Position numbers and translations under genes: made by a program. A DNA stretch of 64,000 bases from Pseudoips prasinana (lineage: Eukaryota > Arthropoda > Insecta > Lepidoptera > Nolidae). Shown one piece after another: positions 9,984-21,396 of the stretch. The notes under the pieces are model-generated. The model saw nothing but the letters and a program-made list of their open reading frames with translations, searched no databases and was not told the DNA's origin. How positions within the stretch are numbered: the first letter of the stretch is position 1; each line of letters starts with the position of its first letter. The stretch is from assembly GCA_951640165.1 (NCBI GenBank), contig OX621245.1, positions 25,474,330 to 25,538,329 of the forward strand. Direction: 5' to 3'.

Positions 9984-10856
9984 CTATATAACCTGCCGCA
10001 GCGTATGTATGTGGTCTATGGTACTAAAGCCTTTACGGAAACCGGCTTGTTCGGGAGGCTGGAAGTCGTCAAACCTGCGTGCGAGACGATTCTTAATGAC
10101 CCTCGAAAACAACTTGTAAACATGGCTCAGCAGTATGATGGGTCTGTAGTTCTTCAAGAGGGTTTTATCGCCCTTTTTGAAGAAGAGCACCACCACACCC
10201 CTGTGCCATGCTTGTGGCGTTTGACCTTCTAGTATGACGGAGTTAAATAACTTCTGAAGGGCCCGTAGGATTGGTGTACCACCCGCCTTCAGAAGCTCTG
10301 CCGTAATTCCATCATCACCAGGCGCCTTGTTGTTCTTAAGCTGTTCGAGAGCCATTCTAATCTCGCACAGGCTGACGTCCGGGATGTCGTCGGTGAAGTG
10401 TTGGGTTAGTCGTGCTCTGGGATCTGAGGCACAACTATCGACAGGTGACTGGGTTTTCGTATACAGCTGTCCGTAGAACCTCTCGATCTCTCCCAGCAAC
10501 TCAGGTCTAGACGTGACGATTCTACCATCTTCAGTCTTCAGCTTCGTCAGTTGGCTCTGTCCAATAGACAGTTCTCTTGCAAACACTTTAGAGCCTTTGT
10601 TCCGCTCAATGGCTTCTTTAATACAATTTGTATTAAATTGGCGCGTGTCGCGAGTCAAAGACTTTGAGATCTGTCTGTTGAGCTGCCGGTATCTGGTAGC
10701 ATCATCAGAGGATGTCAGAACCATTTTCCGTCTTTCGTCCATAAGCTGCAGGGTATAGTCGGAGATCTTTTTGGTTCTGTTTGTACGATGGGCCTTGAAG
10801 ACCTTAGACCCAGCCGTATGGACAGCTTCTACGAGCCTGTCGTGGTATGAGTCCAC
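9984..10856 (-). pseudogene. RTE reverse transcriptase, N-terminal half
   Basis: A 290-codon open segment covering the linker and the first RT motifs: LKNNKAPGDDGITAELLK, GVVVLFFKKGDKTLLKNYRP and PEQAGFRKGFSTIDHI. It ends at a TAG that follows RQVI. A second stop or frame change lies a few codons later. The following block (about 9975-9773) carries motif A as FVDCEKDFD, altered from the usual FVDYEKAFD, and another stop just before GVRQGD. The plus-strand frames in this interval are shadows. Confidence 0.9.
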
Positions 10857-10952
10857 TTCCTCGCAATCTGCTAGGCATTCGAAACGGTTTTGCAGTTAGA
10901 GCTGAAAGGGTTCAGGGTTTTGGATGTGGATGGGTAAAGGTCGCAGCGTGGA

Positions 10953-11690
10953 CTATATCAGTCGGGACCTCTGGAGCTTGACATTTAGGTTCAATGAGCC
11001 TCTCACCAGTTTGTGATCGCTCCCGGTTTTAACCGTATTGATCACTGAGACTTCATTGAACATCTGTCTACTCGTCGACAAGATAAAGTTTATCTCGTTT
11101 TTTGTTTTACCATCGGGGCTTACCCAGGTCCATTTGCGGTTTTCCGGCTTCTTGAAAAAGGAGTTCATCATAAAGAGTCCCTCCTTCTCTATGAAGTCGG
11201 TCAACATTTGGCCCCGGGGATTCTGGTCTCCAGTTCCAAATTGCCCCACTCTCAGCTCATTCCCGAATCGTTTACCCAGCTTTGCGTTAAAGTCCCCCAT
11301 GACCACAGTGAAATAAGAGTTCGAGGTATGTATGGCTCTAGAAATATGCTCATACATGACCTCAACCTCATCGTCGGAGTGCGTCGAAGTCGGCGCGTAA
11401 ACCTGTATGACCTTCAACGAATACCGCTAGGTAATTCTGAGTATAAGGTACGCAACCCTAGTCGACACACTCTCGATTTTCACTATGTTGTGGACGAGGG
11501 ACTTGTGGACTATGAACCCAACACCACCTTGGGACAGTTGGTCGCCCTCCCGGAAATAGAGCAGATTCTCAGATTTCAGGATCATCGTGTCCTCCCCCTC
11601 TCTTCGGACTTCAGATAATCCTATTATGTCCCAATGTAACCTGCTCAATTCTTCCTCCAGTTCGATCATCTTCTCGTCGGTCCGCAGTGT
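10953..11690 (-). pseudogene. RTE endonuclease domain, decayed
   Basis: Two segments in the same frame (11669-11427 and 11417-10953) are separated by one in-frame TAG at 11427-11429. Visible AP-endonuclease motifs are WDIIGLSEVRREGE at the N-terminus (catalytic Glu), QVYAPTS, GDFNAKLG, WTWVSPDGKTKNEINFIL and GSDHKLV. In this family the aspartate of the NEIDFIL motif is usual; here it reads NEINFIL, a further sign of decay. The domain nicks target DNA to prime reverse transcription. A frame change near 10900 separates it from the reverse transcriptase. Confidence 0.9.
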
Positions 11691-12047
11691 GCGTGTGTTA
11701 TATGTTGCCAGGGCCAGAGGTCGTCGGTTTTGGCAACGCGGAATCTGCCGGGGATTCTTAGCACCCCTGCCCTGCCGTAACCACGGCTGTTACCACGGCT
11801 GGGAATAGCAGGGCTGCCGGGGACTGGGGGCCGCGGTTTATTTGTGTCCATCATTTGGGAGGATATGCCATAATCGCCACGCTTGGCAGACGGGTTGGCG
11901 ATCGCAGTAAGGTAGACATTGGTACTCATGAGAACGCTGCTGCCCATTCTCTGGTATTTATTCCCTCGGGACGACTTCTACGTCCCCCCACGGGATGAGA
12001 GGGGGTGGCGATATTCTCTAGGCCGTCACCACACAGCCATATGTTAT
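11670..12047 (-). other. RTE 5' region, source of short derivatives
   Basis: From the 5' end inward: a G/C-rich run (ATCGCCACCCCCTCTCATCC), then a frame reading TAIANPSAKRGDYGISSQMM, then a proline/glycine-rich stretch. The frame shifts near 11690 just before the endonuclease start. The first ~190 bp recur, joined to the RTE 3' tail, at 3468-3726 and 51298-51559. Related but incomplete copies are at 6490-7172, 12604-12735 and 26735-26962. Confidence 0.7.
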
Positions 12048-12057
12048 ATTAAGCATA

Positions 12058-12600
12058 AGTTATATTAAGCATAAATAATCTAACTGAAAGAAAGAAACTA
12101 ATTAATATTACATATATTTAAGCTTTTCTTCAAATGAAACTGGATCCCTAATTCGTGATTTAACTCGAAATTACCGCCTGGGGCTACAATGATATTGGGC
12201 CCTTCCCTTCATTAACTCATTATTTATCCAGAAATTCGAGCACGGCTTAAACAACTGCGCAGTATCAATTATCTCTACCATAACGGGCACCCAAAGGCGA
12301 ACATTAATGAGGAACTTTCAAAATTAAAGATTTTTTACCCCAAGTCATTAGAAAGGTGGCTATTCAACCTTTATCCCTCTGAAAGGGTCACGATTATTAA
12401 AAAAGAAAATTAAAGACCACCATTTATACAGCGATTGTTGCTTTTACTCATTAGTTTCAGACGAGATATTAAAACTACATAAAGGGGGAAGGAGAAATTA
12501 CGGAAATGCAAAATACTTTTTTATAATGCAAATCACATCGTCAGATTATGTAAATTTCAGGAGAATTTTGATGATGAATTAAATTTAATGCTGTGTGGAA
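12058..12600. other. AT-rich non-coding sequence
   Basis: Immediately after the RTE target duplication a second CATAAGTTATATTAAG-like word follows, so the target itself is a short tandem repeat. Nothing else recognised. Confidence 0.4.
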
Positions 12601-12603
12601 AAA

Positions 12604-12735
12604 AACGCTTCTGCCCGTTCTTTGGTAGGTATTCCCCTACCAAAGAACGGGCAGAAGCGTTCTTTTGTGAACTATGACCATCAAACTGCGATCGCCAACC
12701 CGTCTGCCAAGCGTAGCGATTATAGCACTTTTCTA
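12604..12735 (+). mobile_element. RTE derivative (family E) starting in a snap-back
   Basis: Sense family E sequence (CCTACCAAAGAACGGGCAG to CCGTCTGCCAAGCGTAGCG) begins with an exact inverted copy of its own first 26 bp: arms 12604-12629 and 12636-12661, loop TATTCC. The 5' ~80 bp seen in other copies is missing, so the fold-back sits at the 5' truncation point. Confidence 0.8.
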
Positions 12736-12737
12736 TG

Positions 12738-12850
12738 CCATTTGGAGGGGTTTGCCGTTGTCCTCGCGTATAGCATGCAAGTTGACGACCGCAGTTAGGT
12801 AGTATAACTGGTGTAACACTTAGTCGCCGCTTACGACACCCACGAATAAT
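12738..12850 (-). mobile_element. RTE-like derivative family K, fragment
   Basis: Antisense to the K consensus seen at 28631-28920 (TTTGGAGGGGTTTGCCGTTG, GCATGC.AGT..ACGA, TTACGACACCCACG). It meets the family E copy tail-to-tail. No RTE tail is present here. Confidence 0.6.
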
Positions 12851-12859
12851 GATAGAAAT

Positions 12860-13605
12860 GTAAAGAAGTAAACAATTGTATGTAAATAAACGCGAATACA
12901 ACTCAAGGGAAAAAGAACCCAAGCTACAATGTTGCTGCAATACAATAGCAGCAATGAAAAAATATTAAAAAAAAAAATGATTAACAAATTCTTCAAGAAA
13001 ATAATATATTTGAAATTTCCTGGGTGTTACATATTTTTAGGTGAAAGAAAGCTAAGTATGTTCGTTAGCATTTCACCTTGTACGTTAACAAGTTTTGCTT
13101 CCGTTTACGTTAACAGAAAACATGGAACAGTAATTTGTCTCCTTTCAACTCCACCTTATTCTGCATAAGCAGTGACACGATCTTTCTCATTTATGTAAAT
13201 GTCCTAACTTTCTTTGACAAACATTTCGGGGATAATAACTCAATTTCCCGGACTCGTTCCGCTTGAATACTGGTGTCAAGTTGTGTGACCTATTTCAACG
13301 GAATTTGCCTATTATACGGTACGTCAAGTTTCCTATGAAAGCCAGTACCCTCACCATCGGTTTCAATCGAATGGTACGAAAAATACAAGTTGGCGAAAAG
13401 TTAATAACTTTCGAGCGTTTACGTTTTCCTGACGGATAATATAAAATTTAACAACCGTTTTTTTATGTTCTTAAACGTTTCGCCAGCGACGCTGATAATT
13501 TAAACTATACGACAATGACAAAATACATACTATCTGCATATTAATTAAAATATTTAATTTCCTACAATCTCGCGGTGTAATATTTCTTTTTATTTGACTT
13601 TTATG
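12860..13605. other. Non-coding sequence
   Basis: No repeat family identified. A 79-codon frame at 12929-13168 has no recognisable motif and unremarkable composition. Confidence 0.4.
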
Positions 13606-13612
13606 AAAAATA

Positions 13613-13878
13613 TTAGCCTAGGAGGCTTTCACTGGAACACCGAACAATTGAACCAAGAAAGGGCTCTAGCCGTCTGGCAAAATAAAATACAAACTAAGTA
13701 CCCGCGCCGGAGGGCACTCCCTTTGGGGTTTAAACCTTGTCTCTGAGCGGTTAGTGACGGGGAGATGCATGAGAAGGTAGTATCGTTTTGTGCCACTTTC
13801 GCTCTACGTTAATACGCGACGTAGGACTCTCATCCGATAGAGGGTTTGGAGAGGGTCGAACTCTCGTCCGGCGAGTAC
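13613..13878 (-). repeat. Retroposon family H, partial
   Basis: Shares CTAGGAGGCTTTCACT, CCCGCGCCGGAGGGCAC, GGGGTTTAAACCT and CACTTTCGCTCTACGTT with the complete copy at 36091-36487, in the same orientation. The 5' GC-rich part is absent. Confidence 0.75.
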
Positions 13879-13884
13879 GATATA

Positions 13885-14577
13885 TTTATTTATTTATTTA
13901 TTAAAGTACTGCCACATGACACATATTATAAGTACACAGTTAAATAACATCTATAATACATTGTCGGATATGCATCACAATAACGGCGTACATAGCATTT
14001 GCACTAATTTTGTAAGTAACGACAATTTATATGTAAATCTAAATTAAATTAAATGAATTAGGAGCTAAACAAACAAATATAAATCAATAGTAACGTGAAC
14101 GGCATATATATTACATAATATTATTATTAAAGTAATCAGTTATTCTATTAATGAACTCTGATATGCCATCATCGAAGATATCGAGATCAGGAATTCTTTG
14201 AGACAAAAAGTTATAGTCGGAATAAATTCGTGCCAAAGGAGATTGTGAGCCGAGATTAGTCTTGGCCGTCGGAACGAAGAATAGTCTCTGTATGCGATTT
14301 CTAGGGTATTTATAAGGCACTGACAGCGACACGCTTGATATTAAGTCACTACAATTCAAACTCCCATTAATTAATTTATGCAAGAAAACCATGCTCAACA
14401 TCACTCTTCTATTATGAAGACTTATCATTTTAAAATATGATAGTATTTGGTTGTATGGTTGTCTATGTGAGAACCCGTGAGTGATGAAAGCAAGATGCCT
14501 TGTAAATGATCGTTGGATACCCTCCACTCTCTGCGAATGTACCGAATAATACGGGTTCCATATCGGTGGAAGGGAAT
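13885..14577 (-). pseudogene. LINE 3' end, Jockey/CR1-type C-terminus
   Basis: On the minus strand, a frame from about 14577 to 14111 reads the C-terminal pattern of Jockey/CR1-type ORF2 proteins: IWNPYYSVHSQRVEGIQRSF, then LHNRRVMLSMVFLHKLINGS, and a conserved end LPDLDIFDD-like (IPDLDIFDDGISEFINRI). A 3' UTR of about 220 bp follows, ending in a (TAAA)n tail at 13885-13902. The frame is closed upstream by TAA, so the copy is 5'-truncated and lacks the polymerase core. It abuts family H. Confidence 0.8.
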
Positions 14578-14579
14578 TT

Positions 14580-15770
14580 TAAGAAGTTCGTGAATTAAGT
14601 AAATTCATAAAGTAGGCTGAATGTTAAGTGTCACATTCAGAGAAGGCACTTCATGTATGGCTTCGTAATTCTTTTGTGAAAATTTCTGGACGGTGGAAAT
14701 AGTACTTGCCTAAGAAATAATTACATGTTAGTAAAATACCTGTAGGTATATATTTCAAATCAAGCGGCAAGTCAGTCCAATTTGGTCAATTGAGGTTTTT
14801 AAATATCTCAAACACAAGTTATTTATTTTATACCAATTTTACATTATCAAAGCCGATGGTGATGGTACAGTTCAATTGGGCGCAACGGTAGCGCGGAAGA
14901 TGGCCGTCATATTGATGCGACTGCTTCCATCAATGAATGAAGCGGTTTAAAGACCTAACAATATTTATATTTTCGATTTAAATTCAAATACCATAAGACT
15001 CAAAATTGTTTGTAGGAATCGAGCCTTTTCGCTTTGGAAGTTATTATTTAATACTGAAACGCATTTGAAGGATGGACGATAAGTGAATCAGGTGAAAACG
15101 AGATTTGCAGTTGCTAAGTTGTTTTAAAAATGACAATAAAACCTGTTTGGTTCCAAGCCTGCAAAATGTTGAAACAAGTATTTACTAAGTTTCTTATTTA
15201 ATCTATTCTTTTTTTTTCAATGGATACTAGGCAAAGGATTGTAAATATATGCATACATTATACAGAAAACAATCATACTAAGACAAATAGACACGTTCAT
15301 GAACACAAAATATATGTCTTGTGCGAGCTCCTCGAATCAGAAAGCATGTTCACCACCAAAACAGTCACGCGACCACCGTGACTCTTTTCATTATATACTA
15401 TTATATCTATATTTTCGACGAACTCATTTACCCAAACTTAGTTATTATAAATTAAATATAAATAAAGTAAAGAAGTGAGTTCATTCATTTCGCAAAGTTC
15501 CGGTAATTTGATCTATAAATGCACATATAAATAGATTTAAGGCCCTAATCCCCGCCAGTAACCCCAAAGCCCCTTTAAAGGAAGTAAATAACAAATAAAC
15601 TTCAAAGTAACACAACCAAGAAACCTTTGGCAAAGCAGCCTTTGAGAATATGTATGGATTAAGAATGTGTTCATAAGAACGGTTTTTTTAATTACATGAA
15701 ATCAACAATTATTCTACGTCTTAAGTTACTTACAAAAGCGTTAGTATATCAACCAAAACACAGTACAGAG
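14580..15770. other. Non-coding sequence
   Basis: No coding frame, tRNA-like box or terminal repeat recognised across this 1.2-kb stretch apart from short A/T runs. Confidence 0.4.
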
Positions 15771-15774
15771 GCAA

Positions 15775-15955
15775 AAAGGTTCTCGAGTGGCGACCACGCA
15801 GGTAGGTCCGCTGCAAGGTGGACCAACGATCTTGGAAGGGTCTCGGGAAGGCGCTGGATGCAGGCACCACAAGACTGGCCATTGAGTAGATCCTTTGGGG
15901 AGGCCTTTGTCAAGCAGTGGATGTATTTCGGCTAATATGATCATGATGATTAATA
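15775..15955 (+). pseudogene. RTE 3'-terminal fragment
   Basis: The frame RWTNDLGRVSGRRWMQAPQD then SFGEAFVKQWMYFG and stop (15936) matches the RTE C-terminus. A degenerate TGATCATGATGATTA tail follows. 5'-truncated. Confidence 0.85.
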
Positions 15956-16242
15956 CTTTTTGATAAGAAAATCTCGCAGTATCAGCCGGGAGTCCGGGAG
16001 TGGTCGGTGTTAGACCTCCATGGCGGGGAGAAATCACACCCAGTACACAATGTGGCATGTTTTCCGGGACAAGATCAGGTGAAATACAGAATAATTTTAC
16101 CTGATGTCTTGACTGAATACAGACCTATTGCATTATGAGAGTGAGGGGAAGAATAATCTACATGTATTTCAGTTTATACATATAACTTGTGCTCTATAAT
16201 GCATCCTGTCTCTTGTTTATGTAAATCAATAACTAGAAAACA

Positions 16243-16483
16243 ATATATTGTGACACCTACTAGTAATACACGGCCATGTGATCCCAAAACAGAGCCTGTA
16301 GTATGGCAATCAGACAACTGATAAATATACTTATTTATTTCTAAATACATACATGTTATAGATAATTTACACCCAGACAGACATCGAATTATCATTCTCA
16401 TCACTCAAGAATATGTCCTGGGTGGGGAACGAAACCAAATCTTAGCAGTCAGAGTCCCTAACCACTCGACCAGCAGGCCAGAT
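16243..16483 (-). repeat. SINE family B, antisense
   Basis: Tail side ACACGGCCATGTGATCCCAA, centre TTTACACCCAGAC, head complement TGTCCTGGGTGGGGAACGAA. The B-box is degraded, consistent with an old copy. Confidence 0.75.
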
Positions 16484-16489
16484 TGACTC

Positions 16490-17820
16490 CTAAAGCCAAA
16501 ATTCGGTCAGGTCAACCTTTTTTTTTTCAAGTCTACATTGCTTCATTTGCTCCTGCTTTTAAAATTGTTAAAGTATATTAATAATAGATTAAAAGCTTTC
16601 ACGAACATTCTTGCAAGAACTCTTATTATTCCACTTGCGTAAGTATAACCGAGAAATCACGTTTTAAAGTTAGAAAAAAAAACTTACTCAATTTAGTAGC
16701 GTTCTCTCTGCGGGGACATTACTTAAACTTTGGGCATGCTGATATGACTTTAAAGTTTCTTGAATGCGCTAACAGCTGATGCAGATGGGACTATCACGAT
16801 TTAATGAGCGCTATTTTTGGAATAGCATGTACTGTAGACGTCATGTAAGTGGTTAGTGTGGGTACACGGACATAGAAAGCACTTTTATTACGTGGGCATT
16901 TAAGGCGAGATACGTACAGCAAGTGTAACTTCTGACGTTGCGTCTACTGTACTTTTAGTTAAGAGTTTGAGAACATTACTTAAGATCACATGTGTGGTTT
17001 TAAAAATTTGCTTTTTTAAAACAGTCATTCCACTCACATTTTTGATACAGCTGCATCAACAAATGGCTCGGAATAGAAAGGCTCCAAGCATTAATGCTCA
17101 GGCTCTTAAGTAAAGACCAAACTGAATTTGCCGTCAAAACATTTTAAACCATCATTTTAACCGATCTCAAAGCAAAGGAGGTTTTCAATTTCAACTGTGT
17201 CTTATTTTGTATGTTGGTCCCCGGTTTCTCTTCAAAACTGGAATGAAAAGATTTCTGTAAGGTTGGAAAATCTTTACAAACTTCTTCTATAATAAAACAC
17301 ATACATCTCATAACTATTTTTTGTGTCCTGAGGTTATATAGAAAGTCTCTGGTAATAAAATATTGTTGAAATAATAAAATATTGTTTGATTAAAATAATA
17401 AAATATTGTTAATTGTACTTTTTGGTTTCGGTCACATATTTCGTTTACACGAATTGGTAATAAGGCCAATAACAAAGTTATGTTAAGCATAATTTTCAAT
17501 ATATTTTTCAAGAACATATTCTATTACAAATAAGCAACGTGCCTAATAAAAAAGTAATGTTCAGCCTACTTCTAATCCAAAATCTTATTGTATTTCCAAG
17601 AGTTCATAAACCAATTGGCAAAGCATAAGAGCAACAAAAAATGTTTACTGAGAACTTTTGTGAATGTCTAATGTCCTATTAATTTTCAAAGGATTCCTAA
17701 TGTTATTTAGATTAGAAATAAAGCTAGAAACTAAGTATTTTTGGCTGTCCAAAATTCTATATTCTTTTTAAGGATTTGTTAGGTTTATTTTTAACGATTC
17801 ATTTATTACCTAATAAGTCT
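16490..17820. other. AT-rich non-coding sequence
   Basis: Contains three near-copies of AATAATAAAATATTGTT (17355-17411), a local tandem repeat. No gene or mobile element recognised. Confidence 0.4.
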
Positions 17821-17825
17821 AATAA

Positions 17826-18071
17826 ATCCTGGGACATTATTCACACACGGCCATCTGATCTCAAATTAAGCAGAGCTTGTACTATGGAAACCAGACAACT
17901 GATATATTACATACACTAAATTCCTTCTATATATACATACTTATATAGATGATTACACCCAGACTCAGGACAAACAAACATGTTCATGTCCAAAAATATC
18001 TGTCCTGGGTGGGAATCGAAACCACGACCTCCGGCGTGAAAGGAAAGCATTTGCCAATCACGCTAACAGGT
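17826..18071 (-). repeat. SINE family B, antisense, full length
   Basis: Well preserved from CCTGGGACATTATTCACACA through CTGTCCTGGGTGGGAATCGA to the head end at GCTAACAGGTCC. Confidence 0.85.
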
Positions 18072-18379
18072 CCGCAAAGTAATAGGCTTGAAAAATTTTA
18101 TTTTTAGCATAGTGCCCAAAAACCTATCATTTTTTTCAAAGGGTTTCTGACTTAGATGCTTACGTGGCACAAAGCATTCAGATCACGTATGATCTTCAAT
18201 TACTTTCCTCACGGTCTGGTGAGCCCACTTTGTTGCGGCTACGCGGCTCATCAGGGAAGTCATTAGTGCTAAACTTCCATTTTGGTAAGGATAAAGTAAG
18301 ATTTTTAGGATATTCCAAATTGCGAGCGCTCATGAGAAAACCACAGCCGATTTCGTAGACATACAGGGTTAAATATGGC

Positions 18380-19960
18380 CCTATAGCGGCCATATATATG
18401 GACATGACGAAGGCATTCGATTTAGTTAACCATGACATTCTATTGAATAAGTTGAATGCATATGGTGTAAGAGGAAATGTCCTTTCTTTAATTAAATCCT
18501 ACTTGCATAATAGGACACACTATACAGAAATTATTCGAATAAATAAGTTGTCTAAAATAGAAACAAAATACCTATCTAAAAAACTTTATGTTTCTAGTGG
18601 AGTACCTCAGGGCAGCGTACTAGGTCCGCTGTTATTTCTTGTTTATATTAATGACTTTCCACAAAATATAGTTTATCCATTGACACTGTTTGCAGACGAT
18701 AGTACTTTAATTGTGAAGCAAAATAATTACAACGAGTTAAAAAATGACATAAGCAATGCATTAGAGCAATCAGTTGACTGGTTGGAACACAATAAATTAG
18801 TCCTTAACCTTGACAAAACTAAAATCATGAATTTTCATCAAAGAATGACCACGCCTGAACTTAGTATAACATTTCGAAATAAATCAATTGAAGAAGTAAA
18901 AAATACAAAATTTTTAGGCCTCACTATCGACAGCCAACTTACATGGAAAGAACATATATCGGTGTTAGTAATGAAAGTTAATAAATTTGCATTTGCATTA
19001 TATAAAATAGGAAAAATTGTAGATCAGCCTGCGGTTGTCACCGCTTATTATGGGTACGTTGACTCAATAATACGTTATGGCATAATCTTCTGGGGCAACT
19101 CCAGTGAAAGTGAATTAATATTCAAAGCTCAAAAAAAATGCATTAGATCTATATGCAAATTGAAACAGACTGACAGTTGCAAACCATATTTTTCGTCACT
19201 GAAAATCTTAACACTACCCTGCTTGTACATCTTTGAGACGGCTTTATTCGTGAAAAACAACATTCACTTATTTAAAAAAACTTCTGAGCAAAGGTTAAAG
19301 CCTACAAGACAAATACATAGACATGAGCTATGTTTCCGACCTGCAAAAACCGCACTTATGCACAAAAGCATATTTTGTATGGCACCTAAGATTTTCAATA
19401 AAGTACCTAATGTAATAAAAGATTTACCGCTTGCTAGTTTCAAACATAAACTAAGAATAATGCTTAATGAAAAGTGCTATTATACCATTACCGAATTCCT
19501 AGTTGATGACATTTAAGATGTATTTACTAATAGCTATTTGTATTCAATGACATGTTGTATTTTGTTTTCTTGACATTGTATTTAATGACACCTAATCGAC
19601 CTGTACGGGTTTCAAATTTAATCTCATTTTGACATATTTAATTCTTCATGACAAATTTAATATTTAAGTCTTTGACATATTACTTTTTTTAACCATAATA
19701 TGACATTAAACTTGGTGCCACTAAATATGATATTTTAATATATTGAATGATAGATAGATTTGATAATAATGTAATTCCAGAGTACAAATTTATGTAATTT
19801 AAAATAAAATGTATAGCAAATTATTGTATAGATTGTATAATATCAAAGCAAACGTGTACGCCTTTTTTGGCAGATTTTTGAGGAACTATGTTTATTTTAA
19901 GACCCTGTATTACCAAAAAACACACGAATAAATGAGTTTGAGTTTGAGTTTGAGTTTAAA
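18380..19960 (+). mobile_element. 5'-truncated Jockey/CR1-group LINE
   Basis: Consists of the reverse-transcriptase frame, a ~415-bp 3' UTR and a microsatellite tail of four TTTGAGT-type units (19933-19957). The endonuclease and ORF1 are missing. The frame is closed by a TAG 39 bp upstream of the first Met, so truncation lies close to RT motif A. The ~240 bp before it (18140-18380) are unrelated and unassigned. Confidence 0.85.
18398..19516 (+). CDS. Reverse transcriptase, 372-codon remnant of a LINE
   Basis: Motif A is DMTKAFDLVNHDIL (residues 2-15), motif B SSGVPQGSVLGPLLFLVYIN (66-85) and the catalytic box LFADDSTLIV (97-106). NLDKTKIMNF and KFLGLTID follow, with the thumb and C-terminal region after that, ending in NKVPNVIKDLPLASFKHKL. 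Length and content equal the C-terminal ~40% of an ORF2 protein of this group. The frame is intact over 1.1 kb, which suggests a fairly recent insertion. Without the fingers domain, endonuclease and ORF1 it cannot be autonomous. Clade assignment between Jockey, CR1 and related groups is uncertain. Confidence 0.85.
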   Translation: MDMTKAFDLVNHDILLNKLNAYGVRGNVLSLIKSYLHNRTHYTEIIRINKLSKIETKYLSKKLYVSSGVPQGSVLGPLLFLVYINDFPQNIVYPLTLFADDSTLIVKQNNYNELKNDISNALEQSVDWLEHNKLVLNLDKTKIMNFHQRMTTPELSITFRNKSIEEVKNTKFLGLTIDSQLTWKEHISVLVMKVNKFAFALYKIGKIVDQPAVVTAYYGYVDSIIRYGIIFWGNSSESELIFKAQKKCIRSICKLKQTDSCKPYFSSLKILTLPCLYIFETALFVKNNIHLFKKTSEQRLKPTRQIHRHELCFRPAKTALMHKSIFCMAPKIFNKVPNVIKDLPLASFKHKLRIMLNEKCYYTITEFLVDDI

Positions 19961-19964
19961 TTAA

Positions 19965-20565
19965 ATTTGTGAGCGAGCTAAAATTCGCAGAAATGATAGA
20001 TATCAATTTGAAATAGATTACGTGGGAAATATTAAATAAATTACAATAATTACTAACTAAATTACTCTCGTTATCCCGCAGAAATTCGTTGAAACCGTTC
20101 AGTTACCTTTAGTTGATTTTGTTTTAAATCGGTTGTTAGTTTATTGACCCACTCATGTGAGGTCTCCGCACCACACAAATCTTTTTAATAATGTTGAGTA
20201 TTTTTAGTATTATGACTTTAATAACCTGTATCGACTAGAGTTTTGTTTAGTGTTTCACAATGATTTGATAACATAGTAGAATGCTGCTGCTGTCATTAGT
20301 GTTGTGTGTAGACATACCGACAGTTCCGCACAAGAAAATAAGGAAAAATATCAAGATCATGCGAGGGTAGATACCGAAACCCGAGCTTCACGGAGACGAT
20401 GCTGCCGAGCCACACCAGTCGACCCGTGACCACGGCTGGTGCAATCCGTGCCGAAACGTCGAGTAACCTAAAGGTAATGATTTGCCTTAAATTTTTATCG
20501 CGATTTAGACCAGTGTCCACAATATATATATAACACATAGTAGAACTCAAATATTATTTCCTCGT
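19965..20565. other. Non-coding sequence
   Basis: At about 20405-20463 a GC-richer patch reads GACCACGGCTGGTGCAATCC then GTGCCGAAACGTCGAG. It resembles the fold and GAAAC core of Penelope-type terminal repeats but is too degraded to call. The rest is unassigned. Confidence 0.35.
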
Positions 20566-20570
20566 TGTTG

Positions 20571-20645
20571 TACATGTCAGCCTAAAGTTGTGCACTGCTG
20601 GACAAAGATCTCCACAATGGCCGTACTTGCACTACTCGCAACGGG
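20571..20645 (-). pseudogene. RTE 3'-terminal fragment
   Basis: GTCAGCC.AAAG..GTGCACTGCTGGAC and AGATCTCCACAATGGCC match the RTE end in antisense. Only ~70 bp remain and the tail is lost. Confidence 0.7.
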
Positions 20646-20649
20646 TACA

Positions 20650-21180
20650 CAATCAAATTGATATTCCCTATTTATTTTATTTTTACGGTTGTACGAGTAT
20701 GTATGGGATTTTGAAGCACCAATTTGAAGATTATGCTTAATTAAAGTAACACGTAGGTTTTCGATGTGAATTGTTAGTGTGTGTGTTTGTATTTTATAAA
20801 CCGAGTATAAACATATGGAAATAATTAGAACTTGTAAGTTGTAATTTGAGTTAAGTATACAGTGTAAGGGATAGCTTGGCGAACACAAACGCCAGACGGT
20901 CCAGTAGGTACAAGCTTCTTAATATTTGCTTATCTTTATCCCTTCTTATATAGTAAGGTAGGTAATATTAATCATCCAAATACGTTTGTTAAGAATCTTT
21001 ATTAGATCAAAATAAATATAAGAACATGGAAAAAACATCACGTCTTTTCGTAAAATTGTCAACCGCAAAAATTTTTAACGCGAAATGATATGACACTTTT
21101 TTGTGTTTCTTGTGATTTAAAACCTACTTTGACAGCGAATAATGTTTACCTAAAACAGTATCTGCTCTCTAAATATTTAA
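20650..21180. other. AT-rich non-coding sequence
   Basis: A 103-codon minus frame (20577-20888) has no recognisable motif; its C-terminal end lies in the RTE fragment. No gene called. Confidence 0.4.
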
Positions 21181-21182
21181 AA

Positions 21183-21396
21183 AAAACGCCCGCACGATTG
21201 AACTAAATCTTTGTACCGCGGGGTACTTGACAAACATGAAATACACGGGCCAGACTAACTATTAACCATTAGAATTACCAGAGTATAACCATTTCTGGGT
21301 CATACAAATAGTCCTCCTCGAGATTCAAACTCGAAACAAGAGGGCTGAAGTGGTAGAGAGGCGGCTACCTTAACTACTCAGCCACACGTGCAGTCC
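21183..21396 (-). repeat. SINE family C, antisense, diverged
   Basis: Starts at a T/A-run side AAAAAACGCCCGCACG, continues GTACCGCGGGGTACTTGACA, and ends CTCAGCCACACGTGCAGTC at the head. The B-box (GAGATTCAAACTC) and centre are mutated. Confidence 0.75.

Larger units (their letters stand above)
8863..12047 (-). mobile_element. Near full-length RTE-clade non-LTR retrotransposon, decayed
   Basis: A 3185-bp element on the minus strand. Its 3' end is a (TGA)n-type microsatellite tail (8863-8880), the hallmark of RTE-clade elements. Its 5' end ACACAGC at 12047 coincides with the 5' end of several short derivatives in the window. Flanks CATAAGTTAT (8853-8862) and CATATGTTAT (12048-12057) match at 9 of 10 positions and are the likely target duplication. 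The single ORF of this clade (apurinic-type endonuclease, then reverse transcriptase) can be followed throughout. It is broken by at least three stops and three frame changes, so the copy is inactive. RTE elements move by target-primed reverse transcription. Confidence 0.9.

Noticed and set aside
11208..11618. Plus-strand 136-codon frame
   Set aside because: Shadow of the RTE endonuclease domain.
18196..18438. Minus-strand 80-codon frame
   Set aside because: Overlaps the start of the LINE reverse transcriptase on the opposite strand and shows no motif.
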